This document shows positions 1 through 8,631 of a stretch of 64,000 nt of DNA, piece by piece. Within the stretch, counting starts at the first letter, position 1, and the number at the start of each line of letters is the position of its first letter. The notes below the pieces were generated by a model that was not told the DNA's origin, made no database searches, and saw only the letters and a list, made by a program, of their open reading frames with translations. The DNA lies in contig NZ_JAAVUY010000010.1 in assembly GCF_018449695.1 (NCBI RefSeq), positions 124,001-188,000 of the forward strand, read 5' to 3'. Made by a program: the position numbers and the translations under genes. The stretch is from Bradyrhizobium sp. dw_411 (lineage in GTDB: Bacteria; Pseudomonadota; Alphaproteobacteria; Rhizobiales; Xanthobacteraceae).

Positions 1-14
1 TTCAGAAGGACGTC

Positions 15-1778
15 ATGCCCCAAACGCCTTTGCCGGTCCCTGAACGGTTGATTTCGAGAAGTCCTGATTTGCCGGAGACCGGGAAACAGACCATCAGCAT
101 GCCGGAAAAGCTCGATCGGATGCTGCACGTCTGGCAGAGCCGATACACCGGCGGGCGTTCGCCCAGCACGGTCGGGCTTGCTTTACTTGATTGGGCCGTC
201 CACGCAACCAACTCGCCATTTCAGACCGCGGCGCTGGCAGGCACTGCATTCGAGCAGTGGTCGCGGCTGGCGCGCACGGCGATGGGAGCTGAAGCGGCGA
301 TCATGCCGAAGCCGGATGATCGTCGGTTCGTGGCGCCGGCGTGGCAGCATTATCCCTATAATTTTCTGACACAGGCGGTGCTGCTCGGCGAGGAATGGTG
401 GGACAGCGTCGTGCAAAGTCCGAGCGGCGTTGGCCGGCCTAATACACGCATCGTCGCTTTCAACGTGCGGCAATGGCTCGATCTCATGTCTCCGTCCAAT
501 GTTCCCTGGCTTAATCCCGAGGTGATGGAAGTCACCCGCGCCACAGGCGGCGCCAATTTCACAGCCGGAATGCAGAACTTGCTGCACGATCAGGCCGTGG
601 CAAACGGCAGCGCGCCCGCTGACCGTTTCATCGTCGGGAAGGACCTTGCGGCCACGCCCGGCAAAGTCGTCTTCCGCAATGCATTGATCGAATTGATTCA
701 ATATGCGCCAACGACGGCCACGGTAGGCGCCGAGCCTGTATTGATCGTGCCCGCCTGGATCATGAAATATTATATCCTGGACCTGTCGCCGGGCAATTCG
801 CTGATCCGCTGGCTGGTCGCGCAGGGGCGCACGGTGTTCGCGATCTCCTGGCGCAATCCGTCCGCCGACATGCGCGATACGTCGCTGGATGATTATCGTA
901 CGCTGGGCGTCATGGCCGCACTCGATGCGGTACAGGCGGTCTGCGGCCATGCGAAGATCCACGCCACCGGCTATTGTCTCGGCGGCACGTTGCTGAGCAT
1001 CGCGGCCGCCACGATGGCGCGCGACAACGATGCCCGGCTCGCGAGCCTGTCGCTGTTCGCCGCCCAGACCGACTTCACCGAGGCTGGTGAATTGCAGCTA
1101 TTCATCACCGAAGATCAGCTCGATTTTCTCAACGACATTATGCAATCCCAGGGATTTCTGGACAGCGCTCAAATGGGTGGCGCATTCCAGATGGTGCAAT
1201 CAAACGATCTCATCTGGTCACATGCGATCCGCGGCTATTTGCTAGGTGAGCGCGATGTGCCGAACGACATGATGTCCTGGAATGCCGATGGCACCCGTCT
1301 GCCGGCGCGTATGCACATCGAATATCTGAAAAGCCTGTTTCTTGACAATGATCTGGCGGAGGGTCGTTTCCAGGTTGCGGGGCGTCCGCTCGCGCTGGGC
1401 GATATCAAGCTGCCGATGTTCGTCGTGGGTACCGAGCGCGACCATATCGCGCCCTGGCATTCGGTGTTCAAGCTGCACCTGCTGAACGATGGCGAACTCA
1501 CTTTCGTGCTGACTTCTGGAGGCCATAACGCCGGTATCGTCAGCGAACCCGGTCATCCGCACCGCCATTTCCGCATTCGCGTTCGCGATTCAGGCGCCCG
1601 TACCCTTGGGCCGGAGGAATGGCAACGCGAGACGGCTCCGCAGGACGGATCGTGGTGGCTGGAATGGAGCGCATGGCTCGATCGGCATTCGAGCAACCAA
1701 GTCGGTCCACCGCCGATGGGAGCACCTGGCTCCGTGCCTCTCTGCGAAGCCCCCGGCACTTACGTACGCGAAAGATAA
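15..1778 (+). CDS. phaC: Class I-type poly(3-hydroxyalkanoate) synthase
   Basis: Polymerises hydroxyacyl-CoA into storage polyester at the granule surface. The 587-residue length fits class I synthases. A PhaC N-terminal domain (roughly residues 85-255) precedes an alpha/beta-hydrolase core. The nucleophile box is GYCLGGT with Cys321; Asp476 (GTERDH) and His504 (GGHNAG) complete the Cys-Asp-His triad. The ATG follows an AGAAGGA ribosome site. It is the first visible gene of a run of closely spaced genes; the next gene starts 5 bp after its stop. There are no phaA/phaB neighbours; instead it precedes acetyl-phosphate and ATPase genes, suggesting use of reduced carbon under energy limitation (inference). 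The promoter lies outside the window. Confidence 0.93.
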   Translation: MPQTPLPVPERLISRSPDLPETGKQTISMPEKLDRMLHVWQSRYTGGRSPSTVGLALLDWAVHATNSPFQTAALAGTAFEQWSRLARTAMGAEAAIMPKPDDRRFVAPAWQHYPYNFLTQAVLLGEEWWDSVVQSPSGVGRPNTRIVAFNVRQWLDLMSPSNVPWLNPEVMEVTRATGGANFTAGMQNLLHDQAVANGSAPADRFIVGKDLAATPGKVVFRNALIELIQYAPTTATVGAEPVLIVPAWIMKYYILDLSPGNSLIRWLVAQGRTVFAISWRNPSADMRDTSLDDYRTLGVMAALDAVQAVCGHAKIHATGYCLGGTLLSIAAATMARDNDARLASLSLFAAQTDFTEAGELQLFITEDQLDFLNDIMQSQGFLDSAQMGGAFQMVQSNDLIWSHAIRGYLLGERDVPNDMMSWNADGTRLPARMHIEYLKSLFLDNDLAEGRFQVAGRPLALGDIKLPMFVVGTERDHIAPWHSVFKLHLLNDGELTFVLTSGGHNAGIVSEPGHPHRHFRIRVRDSGARTLGPEEWQRETAPQDGSWWLEWSAWLDRHSSNQVGPPPMGAPGSVPLCEAPGTYVRER

Positions 1779-1783
1779 AATCG

Positions 1784-3196
1784 ATGCAGGACGGAACCGT
1801 GGACGATTTCTTTATCGAGAACCGCACCTTCGACGAAATGATCGTCGGTGAGACGGCCAGCCTGTCGCACACCGTCACTCAGCGCGACATCGACCTGTTC
1901 GCGGTCGCGACTGGAGACGTGAACCCGGCACACGTCGATCCGGTTTATGCTGAAACGGATATGTTTCACCACATCATCATCCATGGGATGTGGGGGGCCG
2001 GCCTGATTTCTGCTGTGCTCGGCACCAGGCTGCCAGGACCGGGAACGATTTATCTCGGCCAGGAGTTGCGCTTTCTCCATCCCGTGAGCATCGGCGACAC
2101 CATGACGGCGAAGGTGACCGTGCGCGAGAAGAAGCCGGCAAAGAGCGACGTCACGTTCGACTGCGTTTGTACCAACCAGCGCGGCGAGACGGTGATCACA
2201 GGTACCGCCTATACACGCGCGCCGACCGTAAAGGTCCGCCGCCCGCGGGTTTCGCTGCCCTATGTGCGCGTCGGCCGTCACGATGGTATGCGTGCCATTC
2301 TCGATCGCGCCGCCAGTGGCACGCCAGTAAAGACGGCGGTGGTGTATCCGGTCGATGCCGCGTCACTGCAGGCGGCCGTAGACGCGGCAGCGGCGGGGCT
2401 GATCGTGCCGGTCCTGATCGGGCCGGCGGCACGCATCCAGGCGGTAGCCCAATCGATCAAGGCGGACATTTCTACGCTCCGCCTGATCGGTGCAGCGGAC
2501 GGCTGTGCCGCCGCGGAGCAGGCGGTCGCGCTTGCGCGCAAGGGAGAAGTCGCGCTGCTGATGAAGGGCGACCTGCATACGGAAGAACTCATGCACGCCG
2601 TTGTCGCTCCCGAGACCGGGCTGCGCACCGCTCGTCGGATAAGTCACGTCTATTTGATGGACGTGCCGGATTATTCCCGTCTCTTGCTGATAACGGACGC
2701 CGCCATCAATATCGCGCCGACATTGCAGGAAAAGGTCAGCATCGTCCAAAATGCGATCGACTTGGCTCACATGCTGGGCATCGTGCAACCGTGCGTGGCT
2801 ATTCTTGCCGCGGTGGAAACCGTTAGCAGCAAGATGCGCTCCACCATCGACGCCGCGGCGCTGTGTAAGATGGCCGACCGCGGCCAGATCACGGGTGGCT
2901 TACTGGACGGCCCGCTTGCATTCGACAATGCGATCAACGTCGCTGCCGCCACGGAGAAGGGCATTGTCTCTCCAGTCGCCGGTCGCGCGGATATTCTGGT
3001 GGTTCCAGATTTGGAAGCCGGCAACATGCTCGCAAAGCAGCTCTCCTTCCTCGCCGGTGCCGAGGCCGCCGGAATCGTGTTGGGTGCCCGGGTACCCATC
3101 ATCCTGACCAGCCGCGCCGACAGCGCGGGCGCCCGCTTAGCGTCCTGCGCACTGGCAGTCTTGATGGCCCGGAGCGTCGTGGCGGTTTCAGCATGA
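1784..3196 (+). CDS. Bifunctional MaoC-type enoyl-CoA hydratase / phosphate acetyltransferase
   Basis: Fusion of a hot-dog MaoC hydratase domain (about residues 8-140, with hydratase-2 signature GDVNPAHVDP) and a Pta/Ptb-type phosphotransacylase domain (about 165-465, containing LLMKGDLHTEELMHAV and the C-terminal PILTSRAD-like segment). The second domain would convert acyl-CoA plus phosphate to acyl-phosphate for the kinase encoded next; the first could hydrate enoyl-CoA to R-3-hydroxyacyl-CoA for the upstream synthase. I chose the ATG at 1784 because an upstream in-frame start (1619) would lie inside phaC and encode a non-homologous arginine-rich tail. The stop overlaps the ackA start by 4 bp (ATGA), so translational coupling is likely. 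Confidence 0.9.
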   Translation: MQDGTVDDFFIENRTFDEMIVGETASLSHTVTQRDIDLFAVATGDVNPAHVDPVYAETDMFHHIIIHGMWGAGLISAVLGTRLPGPGTIYLGQELRFLHPVSIGDTMTAKVTVREKKPAKSDVTFDCVCTNQRGETVITGTAYTRAPTVKVRRPRVSLPYVRVGRHDGMRAILDRAASGTPVKTAVVYPVDAASLQAAVDAAAAGLIVPVLIGPAARIQAVAQSIKADISTLRLIGAADGCAAAEQAVALARKGEVALLMKGDLHTEELMHAVVAPETGLRTARRISHVYLMDVPDYSRLLLITDAAINIAPTLQEKVSIVQNAIDLAHMLGIVQPCVAILAAVETVSSKMRSTIDAAALCKMADRGQITGGLLDGPLAFDNAINVAAATEKGIVSPVAGRADILVVPDLEAGNMLAKQLSFLAGAEAAGIVLGARVPIILTSRADSAGARLASCALAVLMARSVVAVSA

Positions 3197-4377
3197 CCGG
3201 ATCTATTCTCACCATTAACGGCGGCTCATCCAGCTTGAAGTTCGCGTTGTTCGACAACACCGCCGAACTGACAGCCACGGTACGTGGCGAGATCGAGAAC
3301 CTCGACGCGGCACCCCATTTGCTTGCCCGCGATGCCGCCGGCGCTGTCATCGCAGAGCACCGCTGGTCGGCAGGCACCGGGCATCCGTTTGCCGTCGCCC
3401 TTGATAGCCTGTTGAGCTTTACCGACAGCCATCTCGGTCGCGATGGGCTGGTGGCCGTCGGTCACCGCGTCGTGCATGGCGGGGCCGATCATATTGCGCC
3501 CGAAATGATCACCCCCGCGCTTGTGGCGCTGCTGGAGACGCTGACGCCGCTCGACCCGTTGCATATGCCGGACAACCTTGCCCCGATGCGTGCGGTTACC
3601 GCTGCCCGGCCGCGGCTCGCTCAGGTCGCATGTTTCGATACCGCCTTCCACCATACCATGCCGCCGGTGGCCGCACGGTTCGCGCTGCCACGCGCCCTGG
3701 AGGCAAAAGGCGTGCGCCGTTATGGATTCCACGGCCTGTCCTACGAGTACATTTCATCCTGTCTGAAGAAACAGTCGCCCGCTTTGGCGCACGGACGAGT
3801 GATCGCGGCGCATCTCGGTTCCGGCGCCAGCTTGTGCGCAATGAACGAGGGCAGCAGCATCGCCACGACCACCGGCTTCAGCGCGCTGGACGGATTGGTC
3901 ATGGCGACGCGCTGCGGCAGCCTGGATCCCGGTGTGATCCTCTATCTTGGTCAGCAGGGATACAGCTTCGCAGATGTCGAAGACTTGCTGTATCGGCGCT
4001 CCGGTCTTTTGGGCGTGTCGGGCATCAGCGGTGATGTCCGAGTCCTGCTCGCCAGCGACGATCCGCATGCGCGCGACGCCATCGAACTGTTCACCTACCG
4101 TATCGCGCTTGAGGCAGGCGCGATGATCAGCGCGCTGGGCGGCCTCGACGGACTGGTCTTCACGGCCGGCATCGGTGAGCACGCCCCCCAGATTCGCGCT
4201 GCGGTATGCGCCCGCCTGAGTTGGCTCGGTCTGCGCATTGACGATGCCGCCAACGCCGCGAATGCGGATCGCATCGGCACGCCGGACAGCAAGGTCGAAG
4301 TCCATGTCATCGCCACGGACGAGGAACTCATGATCGCGCGCCACACGCAGGCAACGATCAATGGAGCCATTGCTTAA
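3193..4377 (+). CDS. ackA: Acetate/propionate kinase
   Basis: Makes ATP from acetyl-phosphate (substrate-level phosphorylation) in the cytoplasm. The 394 residues match the family. Visible motifs: N-terminal NGGSSSLKFALFD, GHRVVHGG, CFDTAFHHTMP, RYGFHGLSYEY and AHLGSGASLCA, all of the ASKHA-type acetokinase fold. It overlaps the transacetylase gene and is 14 bp from the next reductase gene, so Pta and AckA form one cassette. Together with the nearby pyruvate:ferredoxin oxidoreductase this gives a complete pyruvate to acetate route. Substrate choice (acetate or propionate/butyrate) cannot be read from sequence. Confidence 0.95.
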   Translation: MTGSILTINGGSSSLKFALFDNTAELTATVRGEIENLDAAPHLLARDAAGAVIAEHRWSAGTGHPFAVALDSLLSFTDSHLGRDGLVAVGHRVVHGGADHIAPEMITPALVALLETLTPLDPLHMPDNLAPMRAVTAARPRLAQVACFDTAFHHTMPPVAARFALPRALEAKGVRRYGFHGLSYEYISSCLKKQSPALAHGRVIAAHLGSGASLCAMNEGSSIATTTGFSALDGLVMATRCGSLDPGVILYLGQQGYSFADVEDLLYRRSGLLGVSGISGDVRVLLASDDPHARDAIELFTYRIALEAGAMISALGGLDGLVFTAGIGEHAPQIRAAVCARLSWLGLRIDDAANAANADRIGTPDSKVEVHVIATDEELMIARHTQATINGAIA

Positions 4378-4391
4378 CGGGATTTAACGCC

Positions 4392-5171
4392 ATGAAGCCC
4401 TCTATAACGACCAGCCTGCAAGGTAAGCGCGGCCTCATCATCGGCATCGCGAACGACGCCAGCATTGCCGCCGGTTGTGCGCGTGCCTTCGTTGCTGCCG
4501 GTGCCGAACTCGCTGCAACCTATTTGAACGACAAGGCGCGGCCGTATGTTAGCGCTGTCACCGAGCCCCTTGGCTGCAAGCTGCTGCTGCCCTGCGATGT
4601 GCGCATCCCCGGTCAATTGGAGGCCGCCTTCGATCGAATCCGGACTGAGTGGGGTCAGTTGGACTTTCTGCTGCATGCGATCGCTTTCGCGCCCGCCGAC
4701 GATCTGCACGGCCGGGTGGTAGACTGCAGTGCGGCGGGATTTGCCATGGCGATGGATGTGTCGTGCCACTCATTTCTGAGCATGGCACGGCTGGCTGAAC
4801 CCTTGATGAAAGCCGGCGGTTGTCTGCTGACTGTGACCTTTTACGGCTCGGAGCGGGTGGTTGCGCATTACAACCTGATGGGTCCGGTGAAGGCGGCGCT
4901 GGAAAGCGCGGTCCGCTATACCGCGGCCGAACTGGGTCCCAAGGGAATCCGCGCGCACGCGATCTCGCCCGGGCCGATCCGTACCCGAGCCGCCAGCGGA
5001 ATCGAGCGATTCGATGAACTGCTCGATGCCACAGCGGCCACTGCGCCGGAGCATCATTTGGTCGATATCGACGATGTCGGTGCGCTCGCTGCGTTCCTCG
5101 TCAGCGACGGGGCGCGCCACATCACCGGCACCATCATCCCCGTCGATGGCGGGCAGCATTTAGTCGCATGA
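4392..5171 (+). CDS. FabI-like enoyl-[acyl-carrier-protein] reductase (SDR family)
   Basis: NAD(P)H-dependent reductase of the FabI branch of short-chain dehydrogenases. 259 residues; the FabI-type glycine motif (GIANDASIAAG), the active-site pair Tyr160-x6-Lys167 and the SPGPIRTRAASGI segment are present. The first FabI tyrosine region, SYLGAE in the E. coli enzyme, reads TFYGSE here, so one active-site tyrosine appears replaced by Phe or shifted. This may be a specialised paralogue rather than the housekeeping enzyme. In this operon it may reduce enoyl-CoA/ACP to regenerate NAD+ (inference). It overlaps atpD by 4 bp. Confidence 0.85.
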   Translation: MKPSITTSLQGKRGLIIGIANDASIAAGCARAFVAAGAELAATYLNDKARPYVSAVTEPLGCKLLLPCDVRIPGQLEAAFDRIRTEWGQLDFLLHAIAFAPADDLHGRVVDCSAAGFAMAMDVSCHSFLSMARLAEPLMKAGGCLLTVTFYGSERVVAHYNLMGPVKAALESAVRYTAAELGPKGIRAHAISPGPIRTRAASGIERFDELLDATAATAPEHHLVDIDDVGALAAFLVSDGARHITGTIIPVDGGQHLVA

Positions 5172-6691
5172 AACCGGACCTCAAAGTGTTTGCAGGCGAT
5201 TCAAGCGCGCAACCGGCCGGCGACGTCCATGCCGCCATGAATATCGCTGCGCCGATCGGGCAAGCCGCCAATCCGGTCGTGTCTGTCGGTGTCGTCGTAT
5301 CGGTTCGAGGGGCCGTCGTTGACGTCAGATTCGTGGATAAATTACTTCCGCCGATCAACACCGCTCTGGTTGTCGAATGGGATCGAACCGAACCGCTAGT
5401 CCTCGAAGTCCACAGCCATGTCGATCCCGTAACCGTCCGTGGTATTGCGCTCCAGGCAACCGGAGGACTTGCCCGCGGCACGCAGGTGCAAGCGACAATG
5501 GCACCCATATCCGTTCCGGTCGGGGAGGGGGTTCTTGGCCGTCTCCTTGACGTTGTCGGCACCATCCGGGATCGCGGGCCTGCGTTGCCATCCGATACCC
5601 CGCGGCGCGGCATCCACAACTCGCCGCCTGCACTCGAAGACGAGACCTCGGCGACAGAAGTGTTCGAAACCGGCATCAAGGTTATCGACCTTCTCGCGCC
5701 GCTCGCTCAGGGCGGCAAAGCGGCGATGTTTGGCGGCGCCGGCGTCGGCAAGACCGTGCTGGTCATGGAGTTGATCCATGCCATGGTTGAAAAATACAAA
5801 GGCATCTCGGTCTTTGCCGGCGTAGGGGAGCGCTCCCGCGAAGGTCATGAACTTCTGACGGATATGCAGGGTTCGGGCGTGCTCGCGCGTACCGTGCTCG
5901 TGTACGGCCAAATGAACGAGCCGCCCGGCGCCCGCTGGCGGGTGCCGCTCACCGCGCTGACAATCGCCGAATACTTCCGGGACCAGAAGCATCAGAACGT
6001 GTTGTTGCTGATGGACAACGTGTTCCGCTTTGTTCAGGCCGGGAGCGAGCTTTCGAGCCTGCTCGGTCGCTTGCCGTCTCGCGTCGGCTATCAGCCGACG
6101 CTTGCGACCGAAGTCGCCTTGCTGCAGGAGCGCATCGCATCGGTGGCCGGCGCCGCTGTTACGGCCATCCAGGCCGTTTACGTCCCTGCCGATGACTTTA
6201 CCGATCCGGCGGTGACGGCGATCTCAAGTCACATGGACAGCATCATCATGCTGTCGCGGACGCTGGCGGCCAGCGGTTTCTACCCGGCGATCGACCCGCT
6301 CGCCTCATCGTCGGTTCTGCTTGATCCGCTGGTGGTAGGCGAGGAGCACTATCGGATCGCCGAGCGCGCCCGTGAGGCGCTCGCGCGTTTCAAGGATTTG
6401 CAGGACATCATCGCGCTCCTCGGCGTGGAAGAGCTTGGCGCGAGTGACCGGCTGATCGTCAAGCGGGCACGTCGGCTCCAGCGTTTCCTCAGTCAGCCCT
6501 TCGTCGTGACGGAAGCCTTCACCGGCACGCCCGGACGCAGCGTCAGTCGCGCCGACACGCTCGCCGGCTGCAAAGCCATTCTCGACGGTGCGGCGGACGA
6601 ATGGGCGGAAAGTTCGCTCTACATGATCGGAAACCTGGACGAGGCGCGCCAGAAGGAGGCTGCGGCCATCAAGAAGGAACCATCCTCATGA
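5168..6691 (+). CDS. atpD: N-type F1Fo ATPase catalytic subunit beta
   Basis: Catalytic subunit of an alternative (N-type) F-ATPase. 507 residues with an N-terminal extension of about 35 residues before the beta-barrel. The Walker A loop is GGAGVGKTV (Lys195), the catalytic glutamate is Glu221 in GVGERSREGHEL, and the Walker B segment is LLLMDNVFRF followed by the DELSEED-like C-terminal helices. Gene order atpD-C-Q-R-B-E-F-A-G, with beta first and no separate delta gene, is diagnostic of N-ATPases as opposed to housekeeping operons. It overlaps fabI and atpC by 4 bp each, tying ATPase expression to the upstream acetyl-phosphate genes. Confidence 0.97.
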   Translation: MKPDLKVFAGDSSAQPAGDVHAAMNIAAPIGQAANPVVSVGVVVSVRGAVVDVRFVDKLLPPINTALVVEWDRTEPLVLEVHSHVDPVTVRGIALQATGGLARGTQVQATMAPISVPVGEGVLGRLLDVVGTIRDRGPALPSDTPRRGIHNSPPALEDETSATEVFETGIKVIDLLAPLAQGGKAAMFGGAGVGKTVLVMELIHAMVEKYKGISVFAGVGERSREGHELLTDMQGSGVLARTVLVYGQMNEPPGARWRVPLTALTIAEYFRDQKHQNVLLLMDNVFRFVQAGSELSSLLGRLPSRVGYQPTLATEVALLQERIASVAGAAVTAIQAVYVPADDFTDPAVTAISSHMDSIIMLSRTLAASGFYPAIDPLASSSVLLDPLVVGEEHYRIAERAREALARFKDLQDIIALLGVEELGASDRLIVKRARRLQRFLSQPFVVTEAFTGTPGRSVSRADTLAGCKAILDGAADEWAESSLYMIGNLDEARQKEAAAIKKEPSS

Positions 6692-7110
6692 GATTGCGGA
6701 TTACCACGCCGCTCTCGGTGGTCGTCGATGAAGACGGTATCCTTGCGTTGCGTGCTGAAGATGCCACCGGCAGCTTCGGGATATTGCCTCGGCACGCGGA
6801 CTTCCTCACCAGCCTGGCTGTCTCCATCGTAAGCTGGCGGAGCGGAAATGAGACGCAGCATTACTGTGCGGTGCGCGGCGGCGTCCTCTCCGTTGATGCT
6901 GGGCGGAATATCGCCATTGCCACGCGCGAGGCTGTTACGGGCGACGACCTCGCGGCCCTTGATCAAACGATCCTCGGTCGTTTTCGCGTCGATATCGAGG
7001 CGGAGCGGACCGAGCGTGTCGAGAGCACCCGCCTTCAACTCAACGCCATTCGTCAGATCGTCAGCCATCTCGGATCGGGCACGCGGGCCGGCGGAGGTAG
7101 TTTCGCATGA
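6688..7110 (+). CDS. atpC: N-ATPase subunit epsilon
   Basis: Central-stalk epsilon subunit; 140 residues. The beta-sandwich start (MRLRITTPLSVVVDEDGILALRAED) and GSFGILPRHADFLTSL are family hallmarks. The ATG at 6688 overlaps the atpD stop (ATGA); longer starts would run into atpD. The C-terminal helix is rich in charged residues. In housekeeping epsilon subunits this helix inhibits hydrolysis; whether that holds here is unknown. Confidence 0.92.
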   Translation: MRLRITTPLSVVVDEDGILALRAEDATGSFGILPRHADFLTSLAVSIVSWRSGNETQHYCAVRGGVLSVDAGRNIAIATREAVTGDDLAALDQTILGRFRVDIEAERTERVESTRLQLNAIRQIVSHLGSGTRAGGGSFA

Positions 7111-7388
7111 CCGCACCGGACGAACGCGATCCACTGGTAAAGGCAGCCCGGCAGCGCGGCGAACGTCACACACGCTGGCTGCGTGAGGGCGATCCTTCGG
7201 TGGCGCGACGCCTCGCCCAGATCGGCGTGCTCGGTTGGATAATCGTCGTACCGATGCTGATCGGCGTCTTTGCCGGCCGTTGGCTAGACCGAACCTTCAA
7301 CTCAGGACTTTTCTGCACGGCGCCGCTCCTGATGGTCGGACTGGCACTCGGCTGCTGGTCGGCCTGGAAATGGATGGAGAGCGAATGA
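7107..7388 (+). CDS. atpQ: N-ATPase accessory membrane protein AtpQ (AtpI/AtpZ-like)
   Basis: A 93-residue protein with a charged cytoplasmic N-terminus and two hydrophobic segments (about residues 42-60 and 68-86) joined by a short AGRWLDRTFNSG loop, as in AtpI/AtpZ-type assembly proteins. Position between atpC and atpR matches the AtpQ slot of N-ATPase operons. The biochemical role is not established; it may help c-ring assembly or ion supply. It overlaps both neighbours by 4 bp. Confidence 0.85.
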   Translation: MTAPDERDPLVKAARQRGERHTRWLREGDPSVARRLAQIGVLGWIIVVPMLIGVFAGRWLDRTFNSGLFCTAPLLMVGLALGCWSAWKWMESE

Positions 7389-7690
7389 CATCTCTTGCTT
7401 TGAATAACCTGCCGAACTGGGCGACGCTCCTTAGCCTCGTAGCGCACCTCGCCGCCGGGATTGTAGTTGGCGTGCTCTATTTTCGAAGCCTGTGGTGGAA
7501 CGCGCGCCGCTTTACCACGGGCGGTCGCGTGTCGACGACGATCGCCGTGATGATCGGCCGCTTCGTCATTCTCGGTATGATCCTGACACTGGCGAGTCTG
7601 GAAGGTGCACTGCCGCTACTCCTGATGGCGCTGGGCGTCGTCATCGCTCGCCCGGTAGTCATGCGCGGAATTCGGGAGATCACACCATGA
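7385..7690 (+). CDS. atpR: N-ATPase accessory membrane protein AtpR
   Basis: 101 residues with three predicted membrane helices (about 12-33, 42-62, 70-90). The assignment rests on its place between atpQ and atpB and on the size and helix pattern of AtpR proteins in N-ATPase operons. I chose the ATG at 7385 because it overlaps the atpQ stop as ATGA; an earlier in-frame start would lie wholly inside atpQ. Function unknown; AtpR is a partner of AtpQ. Confidence 0.83.
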   Translation: MTSLALNNLPNWATLLSLVAHLAAGIVVGVLYFRSLWWNARRFTTGGRVSTTIAVMIGRFVILGMILTLASLEGALPLLLMALGVVIARPVVMRGIREITP

Positions 7691-8385
7691 CATCGCCGCT
7701 TGCAAGCGTCGCGCTTTTCCATCTCGGTCCGGTACCGATCACCGCGGGTGTCGTAGCCACCTGGGTCATCATGGCGGTGTTGGTGATCGGCAGCATTCTC
7801 ATTAGTCGTCACCTGTCACTGGTACCGTCGAAGACCCAGGCGTTCTTTGAGCTGATCGTCGATACCGTGGACGGGCAGATTCGCGATACCATGCGGCTGG
7901 AGCCGGCTCCCTATCGCGCCTTCGTCGGCACATTGTTCATCTTTATTTTTGTCGCCAACTGGTCTTCGCTTATTCCAGGTGTCGAGCCGCCGACGGCCCA
8001 TATCGAAACCGACGCCGCGCTGGCGCTTCTGGTCTTTATAGCTGTGGTCTGGTTCGGCATTCGTGCAAGCGGAATTCGCGGTTATCTGTCCACGTTTGCC
8101 TCGCCAAACCCGATCATGATTCCGCTTAATTTCATCGAAAGCCTGACGCGCACATTCTCGCTGCTGGTCCGTCTGTTCGGCAACGTGATGAGCGGCGTCT
8201 TTGTGATCGGGATCGTTCTATCGCTTGCGGGCCTTTTGGTGCCGATCCCGCTGATGGCGCTCGATCTGCTCACCGGGGCGGTGCAGGCCTACATCTTCGC
8301 GATCCTCGCGATGGTGTTCATTGCCGGTGCAATCGGTGAAGCAAAACCTATCCCGAATACCCCCAGCCAAAGGATGCCCCCATGA
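7687..8385 (+). CDS. atpB: N-ATPase subunit a
   Basis: Stator channel subunit of Fo. 232 residues with about six membrane helices. The essential arginine sits in LLVRLFGNVMSGVF, and the QAYIFAILAMVFIAGAIGEA helix forms the ion half-channel. The start is ATG 7687 overlapping atpR; an upstream in-frame start gives an arginine-rich tail with no homology. It is followed by a 4-bp overlap with atpE. Confidence 0.94.
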   Translation: MTSPLASVALFHLGPVPITAGVVATWVIMAVLVIGSILISRHLSLVPSKTQAFFELIVDTVDGQIRDTMRLEPAPYRAFVGTLFIFIFVANWSSLIPGVEPPTAHIETDAALALLVFIAVVWFGIRASGIRGYLSTFASPNPIMIPLNFIESLTRTFSLLVRLFGNVMSGVFVIGIVLSLAGLLVPIPLMALDLLTGAVQAYIFAILAMVFIAGAIGEAKPIPNTPSQRMPP

Positions 8386-8627
8386 ACTGGTTAGCTTTCG
8401 CCAGCATTATATCAGCCGCTATTGCGGTTTCGTTCGGTGCGATCGGTCCGGCGCTTGGCGAAGGGCGCGCGGTGGCCGCGGCCATGGACGCCATCGCCCG
8501 CCAGCCGGAATCCGCGAATGTCATCTCGCGCACGCTCTTCGTCGGTCTCGCCATGATCGAGACCATGGCCATCTATTGCCTGGTGATCGCGTTGCTGTTG
8601 CTGTTCGCCAACCCGCTGTTGAAATAA
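8382..8627 (+). CDS. atpE: N-ATPase rotor-ring subunit c with two carboxylates
   Basis: 81-residue hairpin of two helices with the polar loop ARQPE. The ion-binding site has the helix-2 carboxylate Glu60 followed by Thr61 and Tyr65 (IETMAIYCL). The helix-1 position equivalent to Gln32 of sodium-type rings carries Glu27 (GPALGEGRA). This two-carboxylate pattern is what I recall for N-ATPase rotors such as that of Burkholderia pseudomallei, where a large ring and proton use were reported. Whether H+ or Na+ is carried here cannot be settled from sequence. Confidence 0.95.
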   Translation: MNWLAFASIISAAIAVSFGAIGPALGEGRAVAAAMDAIARQPESANVISRTLFVGLAMIETMAIYCLVIALLLLFANPLLK

Positions 8628-8631
8628 CGCC

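Noticed and set aside
183..962. 259-codon minus-strand frame inside phaC
   Set aside because: Shadow of phaC; composition rich in Arg/His with no domain.
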